From: CAZTQN01 sp964615765
GTDB taxonomy: Bacteria > Planctomycetota > Phycisphaerae > Phycisphaerales > UBA1924
Length of the DNA stretch: 22,165 nt
Assembly (NCBI GenBank): GCA_964615765.1
Contig: CAZTQN010000049.1
Coordinates: 1 to 22,165 of the forward strand
Direction: 5' to 3'
Shown here in pieces: positions 8,157 to 15,733 of the stretch (position 1 is the first letter of the stretch; every line of letters starts with the position of its first letter). The notes beneath the pieces were generated by a model that was not told the origin of the DNA, ran no database searches, and worked only from the letters and a program-made list of their open reading frames with translations. Position numbers and translations under genes: made by a program.

Positions 8157-8223
8157 GATTTGGCCCTTTGGCCCTTTGCTCTTTGGCTATTTGATTTGGC
8201 CCTTTGGCCCTTTGCTCTTTGGC
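8157..8223. repeat. perfect 31 bp direct repeat separated by 5 bp
   Basis: The 31-mer that begins GATTTGGCCCTTTGGCCC and ends CTCTTTGGC occurs at 8157-8187 and, identically, at 8193-8223, separated by TATTT. Each copy is itself built of TTTGGCCC/TTTGCTC/TTTGGC units. The second copy ends 6 nt before the stop codon of mraY. Perfect identity points to recent duplication. Confidence 0.85.
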
Positions 8224-8229
8224 GAGTTT

Positions 8230-9417
8230 CTACCGCACCTTGATGAGCGCCAGCCCCACGACGACCAGCAGGCACGTGATGATCCAGAACCGGGCGACGA
8301 CCTGTTGTTCGGTCCAGCCGATCATGTGGAAGTGGTGGTGGATGGGGGCGACGCGGAAGAGGCGGCGGCCGGTGCCGGTGCGGATGCGGGTGTATTTGAA
8401 GACGCCGACCTGGAGGACAACGCTGGCGATTTCGAGGAGGAAGACGCCGCACATGAGCAGGAGGACGATCTCCTGGCGGACGACGAGGGCGCAGTAGGCG
8501 AGCATGCCGCCGAGCGCGAGGGAGCCAGTGTCGCCCATGAAGACCTGGGCGGGGGAGCAGTTCCACCAGAGGAAGCCGAGGCAGGCGCCGGCCATGGCGG
8601 CGACGACGACGCTGAGCTCGAGCGACTCGGGGATGGCGGGCATGAGGAGGTACTGGGCGGCGGTTTCCCAGCCGGAGATGTAGACGAGGACGACGAGGCC
8701 GATGGAGACGATGAGGGTCATGCCGGCGGCGAGGCCGTCCATCCCGTCGGCGATGTTGACGGCGTTGGACATGCCGGCGATGAAGACGACGGCTATGAGG
8801 ACGAAGGCGAGTTTGGGGAGGAAGATGAGGGCGGGGTTGAGTTGGCCCTTGTCGCCGTAGGTGGCTTGGAAGGGGAGGTTGAGGACGTGCTGGAGTGCGG
8901 AGGGGATGTCGGGGGTGTCGCCCTTGTTGAAGACGAAGTAGCCGACGAGGGCGCCGAGGCCGAGCTGGAAGATGAGTTTTTCCCAGGCGTAGAGGCCTTG
9001 GCGCGAGCCGCCGGGGCGGGAGGCGGCGGTGAGTTTGAGCCAGTCGTCCATGCCGCCGAGGACGCTGAGCCAGAGGAGGACGACCATGCCGAGGACGATG
9101 TAGAAGTTTCGGATGTCGGCGAGGAGGAGTGTGCTGGCGAAGATGGCGCCGCAGATGAGGATGCCGCCCATGGTGGGCGTGTTGGCCTTGCCCTGGGCGT
9201 GGGATCGCATCATTTCGGCGTCGGACTTGCCGGTGTCACCGATTTTCTTTCGGCGGAGCCAGGCGATGACGGGTCGGCCGGCGAAGACGACGGCGAAGAA
9301 GGCGAGGGCCGCCGCGGCGAGAGCGCGGAAGGACGGGCGGTCCAGGATCATGAACAGCCAATAGACGTTCCAGTCGATGAGGCGTTCGCGGAAGAGGTCC
9401 AGGAGGACGTAGAGCAT
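8230..9417 (-). CDS. mraY: phospho-N-acetylmuramoyl-pentapeptide-transferase MraY
   Basis: MraY transfers phospho-MurNAc-pentapeptide from its UDP carrier to undecaprenyl phosphate, making lipid I on the inner face of the cytoplasmic membrane. The 395-residue polytopic protein has the family signatures: KANTPTMGGI, GGMDDWLKL with the Asp pair, NAVNIADGMDGLAAG, CSPAQVFMGDTGSLALGG and the APIHHHFHMIGW loop. About ten membrane segments are visible. The ATG at 9417 gives a normal N-terminus (MLYVLLDLF). Between the third Asp motif and the start of the fourth-fifth segments there is a longer loop (FNKGDTPDIPSALQHV, then QATYGDKGQLNP) than in short homologs. It is the last gene of murE-murF-mraY, 108 nt after murF. 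Confidence 0.97.
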   Translation of the reverse strand: MLYVLLDLFRERLIDWNVYWLFMILDRPSFRALAAAALAFFAVVFAGRPVIAWLRRKKIGDTGKSDAEMMRSHAQGKANTPTMGGILICGAIFASTLLLADIRNFYIVLGMVVLLWLSVLGGMDDWLKLTAASRPGGSRQGLYAWEKLIFQLGLGALVGYFVFNKGDTPDIPSALQHVLNLPFQATYGDKGQLNPALIFLPKLAFVLIAVVFIAGMSNAVNIADGMDGLAAGMTLIVSIGLVVLVYISGWETAAQYLLMPAIPESLELSVVVAAMAGACLGFLWWNCSPAQVFMGDTGSLALGGMLAYCALVVRQEIVLLLMCGVFLLEIASVVLQVGVFKYTRIRTGTGRRLFRVAPIHHHFHMIGWTEQQVVARFWIITCLLVVVGLALIKVR

Positions 9418-9525
9418 CGCGCGGTGGGCCTGACGTCTGGGCGTGGCGGGAAGGAACGGGACAGCGGGACGATGGTCGGGTTCGGGTGGGGGACGGAAGA
9501 ACTGCGGGGCCGGGACGCGGGTGCG

Positions 9526-11298
9526 TCAGGGCGTGAAGGAACTGACGCGGCGGGGCGAGGCGGGGCCGGTGCTTGAGCCGGGGGCGCCAATGGGGCCGGC
9601 CGCGTTGCGGGGGTGGGCGGCTTGGGCGCGGATGTCGGGGCGAGGCTCGGCGATGGTGTCGGCCTTGATGGCGGGGTTGGGCTCGGCGGGCGCGGGGGCG
9701 GGGAGCGCGGAGGTTGGCGCGGCGGCCGCGCGGGCGGGCGGTGATGCGGCGCCGGGCTGCAGGGCTTCGAGGACGCGCTCGAGACGCACGCCGCGGGAGC
9801 CTTTGAGAAGGACCAGGTCGCCCGGTCGGATGGACGCGGCGATCGCGGCGGCGTGTGCGGGGGTGGAATCGGGGTGCCAGGCGAGGGCGGCCGGGTCGTC
9901 GGGGAGGCCGAGGGCGCGGAGATGATCGAAGGCGGGGCGCATGCCCGGGCCGACGAGGGTGATGTGGTCGATCGCGGGCGCGGGCTGGGCGGGGGCGGGG
10001 CCGGCCAGGGTGGGGGCGAGGGCGGGGCGGAGGAGCGGGGCGATGTGGGCGGCGAGGTCCACGTGCTCGCGCTCGGAGGCGGCGCCGAGTTCGAGCATCT
10101 CGCCCAGGACGAGGACGACGCGGCGGACGCCGGGGAGGGCGGCCCGGAGCGCGACGACAGAGTGCACGCCGGCGAGCATGGAGTCCGGGTTGGCGTTGTA
10201 GCAGTCGTTGAGGACGCGGACGGGGGCGGCGGCGTCGGCGGTGATCTCGAGCAGGTTCAGGCGCATGTCGGCCGGCTGAGCGCCGGCGAGGGCGGCGATG
10301 GCTTTCTGCTCGTCGATGCCGACGCGGCGGGCGACGGCGATGGCGGCGACGGCGTTGAGGGCGTTGTGCTCGCCGATGAGCGGGACGCGGGCGTCCTGGC
10401 GGGCGTTGATCTGGAAGGCGACGGAGACGCGGGCGCCCTCGACGACGTGCTGAGCGCGGGTGACGCGGAGGTTGGCGGATTCGGAGCGCCCGAAGGTGAC
10501 GACGACGGGGACGCGGCGGGCCATCTCGGCGAGTTCGGCGCCGATGGCGGGCGGGTCGGCCGGGATGATGGCGGTGCCCTTGGGGCGGACGAAGGGGAGG
10601 ATGGCGGCCTCTTCGCGGGCGACGCCGGCGAGGTCGGTCAGGAGTTCGAGGTGTTCGCGCCCGATGGAGGTGATGACGGCGATGTCGGGGCTGACGATCT
10701 CGGCGAGTTGGGCGATCTCGCCGGGGGCGTTGGTGCCGACTTCGCAGACGAGGTACTGGTCATTTTCCTTCGCGGAGAGGATGGTGAGCGGGACGCCGAC
10801 GGCGTTGTTGAAGGACTTTTGGGAGGAGGTGCCGCGGAGGTGCTGGCGGAGGATGTGGTCGATGAGGCGGGTGGTGGTGGTCTTGCCGTTGGACCCGCAG
10901 ACGGCGATGACCTTGGTGCGGTCGAGGGATTTGCGGTAGGCGGCGGCGAGTTTGAGGAGGGCCTTGCCGGTGTCCTGGACTTTGAGGACGCCGACGGCGG
11001 GCTCGAAGCCGCGTTCGGGGACGCGGGCGGCGTCGTCGATGATGAGGATGGGGCTGCCGGCGCGGACGGCGTCTTCAAGGAACTCGTGCCCGTCGAAGCG
11101 CGGGCCGCGGAGGGCGAGGAAGACCTGGCCCGGGCGGAGCGAGCGCGTGTCGGTGCCCAGGCCGGTGATGGGCGCGTGGAGCGGGGGGAGGGGCAGATCG
11201 GCGGGGCGATCGGGGGGGAGGGCGATCTGCGGCGGTCGAATGACCCAGGCGCCGGCGCAGGCGGCGCGGATGGCGTCCGGATTCCAGAACGTCTTCAA
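9526..11298 (-). CDS. murF: UDP-MurNAc-tripeptide:D-Ala-D-Ala ligase MurF
   Basis: MurF adds D-Ala-D-Ala to UDP-MurNAc-tripeptide in the cytoplasm, using ATP. The 590-residue product shows an N-terminal substrate domain (DTRSLRPGQVFLALRGPRFDGHEF), the P-loop GSNGKTTTT (135-143), KSFNNAVGVPLTIL, the acidic motif CEVGTNAPGEIAQLAEIV, GEHNALNAVAAIAVA, and the C-terminal motif NDCYNANPDSM. The start is TTG at 11298, giving LKTFWNPDAIRAA read as Met: GGGAG lies 8 nt upstream and the family homology begins here. The frame stays open to 11517, overlapping murE, but that part is a Pro-rich shadow. An Ala/Pro-rich tail of about 75 residues (516-590) has no counterpart in the family core. Confidence 0.95.
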   Translation of the reverse strand: MKTFWNPDAIRAACAGAWVIRPPQIALPPDRPADLPLPPLHAPITGLGTDTRSLRPGQVFLALRGPRFDGHEFLEDAVRAGSPILIIDDAARVPERGFEPAVGVLKVQDTGKALLKLAAAYRKSLDRTKVIAVCGSNGKTTTTRLIDHILRQHLRGTSSQKSFNNAVGVPLTILSAKENDQYLVCEVGTNAPGEIAQLAEIVSPDIAVITSIGREHLELLTDLAGVAREEAAILPFVRPKGTAIIPADPPAIGAELAEMARRVPVVVTFGRSESANLRVTRAQHVVEGARVSVAFQINARQDARVPLIGEHNALNAVAAIAVARRVGIDEQKAIAALAGAQPADMRLNLLEITADAAAPVRVLNDCYNANPDSMLAGVHSVVALRAALPGVRRVVLVLGEMLELGAASEREHVDLAAHIAPLLRPALAPTLAGPAPAQPAPAIDHITLVGPGMRPAFDHLRALGLPDDPAALAWHPDSTPAHAAAIAASIRPGDLVLLKGSRGVRLERVLEALQPGAASPPARAAAAPTSALPAPAPAEPNPAIKADTIAEPRPDIRAQAAHPRNAAGPIGAPGSSTGPASPRRVSSFTP

Positions 11299-11392
11299 CG
11301 GAGAAACTCCCGCAGGGGCCGCCGACGAGCGTGGGCGGAGCGACAGTACATCGACCGGCAACGCGCGCGGGCTTGATCGCGCGGGCGGGGCA

Positions 11393-13090
11393 TCATGATC
11401 GCCCCGCGGGGCGGATGGGCTCGGCGGCGGCGCGGAGGGCGGGGACGACGGCGGGGCTGGGTTCGGAGGTGGCGCGGGTTCTGGCGGCGAGTGCGGCAAG
11501 TGCGGCAAGTGCGGCACGGGCGACTTCGCGGTCGTCGAAGTGGCGCTTGATGGTGCGGCCTGGGCGGTCGGGGTCGGCGGTGATCTGGTAGTCCTCGTGG
11601 CCCTTGCCGGCGATGACGATGACGTCGGCGGGGGCGGCCTCAGCGATGGCGGTGTGGATGGCGCGGGCGCGGTCGGGGTCGACGTGGATGTGCGTGCGCG
11701 GGGTGGGGACGCCGGTGAGGATCTCGTCGAGGATGGCTTCGGGGCGCTCGGTGCGCGGGTTGTCGCTGGTGATGACGACGCGATCGGCGAGTTCGGCGGC
11801 GAGGCGGCCCATGCGCGGGCGCTTGGTGCGGTCGCGGTCGCCGCCGCAGCCGAAGACGCACCAGAGGCGCGCGCCGGGGGCGGCGTGGCGGGCCATCGCG
11901 GCCCGGACGGTGGTCAGGACATTGCGGAGCGCGTCGTCGGTGTGGGCGTAATCGACCAGAACGCTGGGGACGGGGGTTTGGTCGGATGGCGCTGCGAGAC
12001 GCACGGGTTCGAGGCGGCCCGGCGGGGCCTGGACGCTCGCGAGGGCGCGGAGAAGGTCAGCGATGGGGATCTCGCCCGTGCCGGCGGGGCCGAAGACCGC
12101 GGCGAGCATGGCGAGGGCCTGCAGGGCGTTGACGGCGTTGAAGTCGCCGACGAGCGGGACGCGGGCGGTGAAGTGGGCGCTCGCCCCCCCACTTGTGCCG
12201 GGCAGGAGCGGGCCGGCGAGGGCGAGGTCGAGCCAGGCGGGGCCGGCGCTGGTGATGCGGGCGGTGGTTTCGTTCGCAGGGGGCGGGGCGGAGTCGGTGA
12301 GGAGGCGGCCGGGGAACGGGGTGCCGCGGGAATCGCGGAGCATGCGGGTGTGCCAGGGGTCGGCGGCGTTGACGATCGCGGGGGCGCCGGGGGGGAGCAT
12401 GTCGAAGAGCATGGCCTTGGCGTCGGCGTAGCGGTCCATGGTGCCGTGGTAGTCGAGGTGGTCGCCGGTGAGGTTGGTGAAGGCGGCGGCGGCGAAGGTG
12501 AGGGCGCCGACGCGATGCTGGTGGAGGGCGTGGCTGGAGACTTCGATGGCGCAGGCGCGGCAGCCGTTCTTGACCATCGCGGCGAGCGTGCGGGCGAGGT
12601 CGATCGCCGAGGGCGTGGTCATGGTGGCGGGGACGGGGCCGGAGCCGTCGTCGATGCGGACGGTGCCGACCAAGCCGCACGTGATGCCCAGGCCGGCGAG
12701 CATCTGCTGCATGAGGAAGGTGGTGGTGGTCTTGCCGTTGGTGCCGGTGACGCCGAGGAGGCGCAGCGAGCGGGAGGGGTGGCCGAAGAAGCGGTCGGCG
12801 ACGTGGGCGATGGCGCGGGGGAGGTCGGGGCTGGTGAGGACGGGGACGCCGGTGTGATCCGGGGTGGGGGCGGGGGCTTGGATAAGGATGGCGGCGGCGC
12901 CGGCGGCGAGGGCGTCCGGGATGAACGTTCGTCCGTCGGCCTTGTCACCCTGGCGCGCGACGAAGAGGCAGCCGGGCGTGACGGCCCGGGAGTCTTCGGT
13001 GATGTTGGTGATGACGGGGTCGCCGGCGGGCGGGGCGGCGGGGGAGAGGGGACGGATGTCGAGCCCGGACACGAGTTGACTGAGTCGCAC
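11393..13090 (-). CDS. murE: UDP-MurNAc-L-Ala-D-Glu:meso-diaminopimelate ligase MurE
   Basis: MurE adds the third residue of the peptidoglycan stem peptide. The 565-residue protein has the Mur ligase order: NITEDSRAVTPGCLFVARQG, the P-loop VTGTNGKTTTTFLMQQ (about 114-129), MTTPSAIDLARTL, EVSSHALHQHRV, FTNLTGDHLDYHGTMDRYADAK with the carbamylated-Lys region, and the C-terminal VDYAHTDDALRNVL. TSDNPRTERPEAI holds the DNPR motif (443-446) that marks meso-diaminopimelate as substrate. The start is GTG at 13090 (VRLSQLVSGL), with GGAGG 6 nt upstream. An Ala-rich tail carries a 9 bp tandem repeat (11484-11512, encoding AAL units). It is the first gene of the cluster; murF follows after 94 nt. Confidence 0.97.
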   Translation of the reverse strand: MRLSQLVSGLDIRPLSPAAPPAGDPVITNITEDSRAVTPGCLFVARQGDKADGRTFIPDALAAGAAAILIQAPAPTPDHTGVPVLTSPDLPRAIAHVADRFFGHPSRSLRLLGVTGTNGKTTTTFLMQQMLAGLGITCGLVGTVRIDDGSGPVPATMTTPSAIDLARTLAAMVKNGCRACAIEVSSHALHQHRVGALTFAAAAFTNLTGDHLDYHGTMDRYADAKAMLFDMLPPGAPAIVNAADPWHTRMLRDSRGTPFPGRLLTDSAPPPANETTARITSAGPAWLDLALAGPLLPGTSGGASAHFTARVPLVGDFNAVNALQALAMLAAVFGPAGTGEIPIADLLRALASVQAPPGRLEPVRLAAPSDQTPVPSVLVDYAHTDDALRNVLTTVRAAMARHAAPGARLWCVFGCGGDRDRTKRPRMGRLAAELADRVVITSDNPRTERPEAILDEILTGVPTPRTHIHVDPDRARAIHTAIAEAAPADVIVIAGKGHEDYQITADPDRPGRTIKRHFDDREVARAALAALAALAARTRATSEPSPAVVPALRAAAEPIRPAGRS

Positions 13091-13197
13091 GACGCACCTC
13101 CGTGTGGTCTTGCCGCGCAACGGTAGCGGATATGCGAGGGCGGCGGGGCCCGTCGCGAAAATCGGTTCGCGTGGGCGTGGGCGTCGGTGAAGTTTGA

Positions 13198-13225
13198 TTG
13201 ACTCGACGGACGATACAGATATGCT
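13198..13225 (+). promoter_or_regulatory. sigma70-type promoter for the riboswitch-controlled gene
   Basis: TTGACT (13198-13203) and TATGCT (13220-13225) are separated by 16 bp. Transcription would start near 13232, exactly at the 5' edge of the riboswitch aptamer, which supports both calls. Confidence 0.6.
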
Positions 13226-13232
13226 CTGTCAA

Positions 13233-13331
13233 GCATCAAGAGACCCGGGCGGCCTTGACCCGGGCGGCAACCGAGTTCGTTCGAACGAACGAATCGCGGT
13301 GCCGAGGCAAGCCCCAGCGGGGGAACGATGC
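13233..13331 (+). promoter_or_regulatory. S-adenosylmethionine riboswitch (SAM-I clan) aptamer
   Basis: The leader shows the conserved SAM-I-clan core in order. P1 is GCATC (13233-13237) with GATGC (13327-13331), followed by AAGAG. P2 is CCCGGG (13244-13249) with CCCGGG (13259-13264), then GGCAACC (13266-13272). P3 is ACCG...CGGT enclosing the 16 bp palindrome GTTCGTTCGAACGAAC (13275-13290). GGTGC is at 13298-13302, and P4 is CCCC-AGC-GGGG (13312-13322), then GAAC. The P2 loop GCCTTG (13252-13257) can pair with CGAGGC (13303-13308), the expected pseudoknot. P2 is short and lacks an evident kink-turn, so this may be a SAM-IV or SAM-I/IV-variant form. It precedes a methionine-pathway-type enzyme. 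Confidence 0.88.
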
Positions 13332-13420
13332 GGCTGGAAGGCCCGGAACGATCCGGACCCGCCCGGCAAAGAATGGACGCCGGTGTTCGGCGTCGACCCC
13401 GCACAGCTTGGCGCTCATTG

Positions 13421-13444
13421 ATGCCGTGAGGAGTTTCACGGCAT
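13421..13444 (+). promoter_or_regulatory. hairpin holding the ribosome binding site and start codon (riboswitch expression platform)
   Basis: ATGCCGTGA (13421-13429) and TCACGGCAT (13436-13444) form a perfect 9 bp stem. The loop GGAGTT carries the core of the GAGGAG ribosome binding site (13428-13433), and the start codon A and U at 13443-13444 are paired. This would block translation start when folded. No T-tract follows, so control at translation is more likely than termination. How ligand binding drives the fold cannot be read from the sequence alone. Confidence 0.7.
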
Positions 13445-14762
13445 GTCGGCGTCTTCCAACGGTGTCAATGGTGTTCATGGAGTGTCCTCCCGGTCGGGCA
13501 AGTCGCCCGGGCTGGCGGCGTCGTCGCGCGTGCTGCACGCTCGCGCCGAGCCCAAGCCGGGGGCGCCGCCCCTGGTGGGCGGGCTGGTGCAGTCGACGAC
13601 GTATGTGCAGCCGCACGTCGGAGCGACGGGCGTGCACGCGTACACGCGCGTGAGCAACCCGAGCGTGGACGAGACGGAGGCGATCCTCGGGGCGCTGGAA
13701 GATGCGCCGCCGGCGGTGTGTTTCGCGAGCGGGCTGGCGGCGGAGACGGCGCTGTTCCTGGCCTTGTTGCGCGCGGGCGATCACATCGTCGCGGGCGATG
13801 CGATCTATGGCGGGACGGTGCGGCTCTTGCGGCAGGTGCTGAGCGAGCTGGGCGTGAGCGCGACGTTTGTGGACACGCGCGACGCGCAGAACGTGGCCCG
13901 CGCGATCACGCCGCGGACCCGGCTGGTGTTCATCGAGACGCCGGCGAACCCGACGCTGAAACTGACGGACATCGCGGCGGTGGCGGCGGTGTGCAAGGCG
14001 GCCCACGGCGGGGCGGGCGTCTTGCTGGCGGTCGACAACACGTTCCTGACGCCGATCCTGCAGCGCCCGCTGGAACTGGGCGCGGACATCTGCGTGTACG
14101 CGACGACGAAGCTGATCGAGGGGCACTCGACGGCGTGCGGCGGGGCGGTGGTGACGCGCGACACGGCGGTCCTGGACCGCGTCCGCTGGATCCGCAAGTG
14201 CACGGGCGGGATCCAGACGCCGATGGGCGCGTGGCTGACGACGCGCGGGCTCAAGACCCTGCCGCTGCGCGTGCGCGAGCAATCGAGCAACGCGCAGACG
14301 ATCGCCGAGTGGCTGGAAGGGTGCCCGCTGGTGTCGCGCGTGCACTACCCGGGGCTGGCGAGTTTCCCGGACCGGGCCCTGGCGGAGCGTCAGCACGCGA
14401 GCATCAACGGCACGCGGCTGCACGGCTCGGTGGTGGCGTTCGAGGTCATCGGCGGGGTGGAGGGCGGGCGGCGCGTGCTGGAGGGCGCGCGGCTGTGCGC
14501 ACTGGTCGAGCACGTGGGCAGCGTGGAAACGCTGCTGACGCACCCGGCGACGATGACGCACGCGGACGTGCCGGCGGAGCAGCGAAGAGCCGCGGGCATC
14601 GGCGACGGGCTGATTCGCCTGAGCGTTGGTCTGGAAGACCCGGCGGATGTGATCGCGGACCTGGACCAGGCGCTGATCAAGGCGCACCCGCCGACGGTGT
14701 ACGCGTCGGGGGTTGCGCGTGTGACGGTGCCGCCGAACGAGCCGGCGGCGATCCCGGCGTGA
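13443..14762 (+). CDS. Cys/Met-metabolism PLP-dependent enzyme, probably cystathionine gamma-synthase or O-acyl-homoserine sulfhydrylase
   Basis: The 439-residue protein belongs to the trans-sulfuration family that joins an activated homoserine to cysteine or sulfide. Motifs: QSTTYVQP, YTRVSNPSVDETEAILGALE (Tyr68 and Arg70, phosphate-binding positions), FASGLAAETALFLALLRAGDHIV, ETPANPTLKLTDI, VDNTFLTP and YATTKLIEGHSTACGG, with Lys223 as the Schiff-base lysine. C-terminal VGSVETLLTHPATMTHA and RLSVGLEDPADVIADLDQAL are typical. The first 28 residues are a Ser/Gly-rich extension. The start at 13443 has GAGGAG 9 nt upstream, inside a hairpin. The SAM riboswitch upstream argues for methionine synthesis rather than methionine breakdown. 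The exact substrate cannot be settled here. Confidence 0.9.
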   Translation: MSASSNGVNGVHGVSSRSGKSPGLAASSRVLHARAEPKPGAPPLVGGLVQSTTYVQPHVGATGVHAYTRVSNPSVDETEAILGALEDAPPAVCFASGLAAETALFLALLRAGDHIVAGDAIYGGTVRLLRQVLSELGVSATFVDTRDAQNVARAITPRTRLVFIETPANPTLKLTDIAAVAAVCKAAHGGAGVLLAVDNTFLTPILQRPLELGADICVYATTKLIEGHSTACGGAVVTRDTAVLDRVRWIRKCTGGIQTPMGAWLTTRGLKTLPLRVREQSSNAQTIAEWLEGCPLVSRVHYPGLASFPDRALAERQHASINGTRLHGSVVAFEVIGGVEGGRRVLEGARLCALVEHVGSVETLLTHPATMTHADVPAEQRRAAGIGDGLIRLSVGLEDPADVIADLDQALIKAHPPTVYASGVARVTVPPNEPAAIPA

Positions 14763-14805
14763 ACTCGGGTGCGTGTCTGAGTTGATTGCGATGCAAGGTC
14801 ATGGC

Positions 14806-14842
14806 GCGGGCGGCGCGAGGAGCGTCGCCCGCGGCGTTTTTG
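14806..14842 (+). terminator. intrinsic terminator after the PLP enzyme gene
   Basis: CGCGGGCG (14806-14813) pairs with CGCCCGCG (14827-14834), and TTTTT follows at 14838-14842 after three bases. It lies 44 nt past the stop codon, between converging genes. Confidence 0.7.
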
Positions 14843-14851
14843 GCGTTTGCG

Positions 14852-15523
14852 TCAGACGGAGCGCCCGCCGCGGCCGACGCGGGCGCTCATGACGGCGGCG
14901 ACGGCTTCTTCGATGGCGCGGTCGAGGATGCTGTTGATGATGAAGCGGTCGTAGATGGTGCAGGCCTGGGCCTGGGCGATCTCGCGCTTGGCCTCGGCGA
15001 AGCGGCGCTGGATGGCGGCCTCGTCCTCGCGCTTGCGGGAGCGGAGGCGGTTGAGCAGCGTTTCCTCGTCGGGCGGGAGGATGAACAGGCCGAAGGCGGA
15101 GGGGATCTGCTGCTTGACCTTCATCGCGCCGACGACGTCGATCTCGAGGATGACCAGGCGGCCGCGGGCGAGCTGCTCTTCGACCCAGGCGCGGGGCGTG
15201 CCGTACTTCTTGCCGAAGAGGTTGACGTGCTCGAGGAACGCGTTGTCGACGATCATCTGATCGAACTGTTCGTCGGAGACGAAGTGGTAATCGACGCCCT
15301 CGACGTCGGCGGGGGTCTTGGGGCGTGTGGTGGCGGAGACGGAGAAGACCGAGCCGGGGATGGAGCGTTCGACGGCGCGGGTGATGGTGGTTTTTCCGAC
15401 GCCGGATGGGCCGGAGATGATGACGAGGAGGCCGTCGTCGGTGTCGGTGGGGAGGCGTCGGCGGGCCGGGTCGCCGAGGTCGTCGGGCGAGGGGGCAGCG
15501 TCGGGCGCGGGGGTCAGGAGCAT
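14852..15523 (-). CDS. gmk: guanylate kinase
   Basis: Gmk phosphorylates GMP to GDP with ATP. The 223-residue product has the P-loop GLLVIISGPSGVGKTTITR (about 31-49), then SVSATTRPKTPADVEGVDYHFVS for GMP binding, NLFGKKYGTPRAWVEEQLARG, VILEIDVVGAMKVKQQ, LFILPPDEETLLNRLRSRKREDEAAIQRRFAEA and the C-terminal YDRFIINSILDRAIEEAVA. All are standard for the family. The first 28 residues are a Pro/Asp-rich extension. I chose the ATG at 15523, although no ribosome binding site precedes it (the sequence before it is C/T-rich); leaderless or weak initiation is possible. The frame is open to 15700 but the extra part looks noncoding. It converges with the PLP enzyme gene. Confidence 0.95.
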   Translation of the reverse strand: MLLTPAPDAAPSPDDLGDPARRRLPTDTDDGLLVIISGPSGVGKTTITRAVERSIPGSVFSVSATTRPKTPADVEGVDYHFVSDEQFDQMIVDNAFLEHVNLFGKKYGTPRAWVEEQLARGRLVILEIDVVGAMKVKQQIPSAFGLFILPPDEETLLNRLRSRKREDEAAIQRRFAEAKREIAQAQACTIYDRFIINSILDRAIEEAVAAVMSARVGRGGRSV

Positions 15524-15616
15524 GGGGGAAGAGGGTACACGGTCGGGGGCGGGGTGTGTGAACGGCGGGGCGCGTTGAATCGGCGTGGATCGGAGACAGC
15601 GTGTGGCGGCGGCTTG

Positions 15617-15645
15617 TTGGCACGTGCGCCCGTTGGTGGTATTCT
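15617..15645 (+). promoter_or_regulatory. sigma70-type promoter of the toxin-antitoxin-like operon
   Basis: TTGGCA (15617-15622) and TATTCT (15640-15645) are separated by 17 bp, giving a start near 15652 and a leader of about 80 nt before the antitoxin ATG at 15734. Confidence 0.5.
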
Positions 15646-15733
15646 GTTCGGATGTCGAACATTGCGGCTTTCGCCCGCGAACAAACGATGACCGATACAC
15701 TTGTTCCCTGCTGATCTGAAGGATGCTGACGCG

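Noticed and set aside
8176..9576. Long acidic rightward frame opposite mraY
   Set aside because: It mirrors the hydrophobic codons of a complete MraY; similar antisense frames lie opposite murE and murF.
13421..13429. Three-codon leader frame ATG-CCG-TGA before the PLP enzyme
   Set aside because: No ribosome binding site precedes it, and its sequence is fully explained by the hairpin arm; kept only as a remark in the riboswitch finding.
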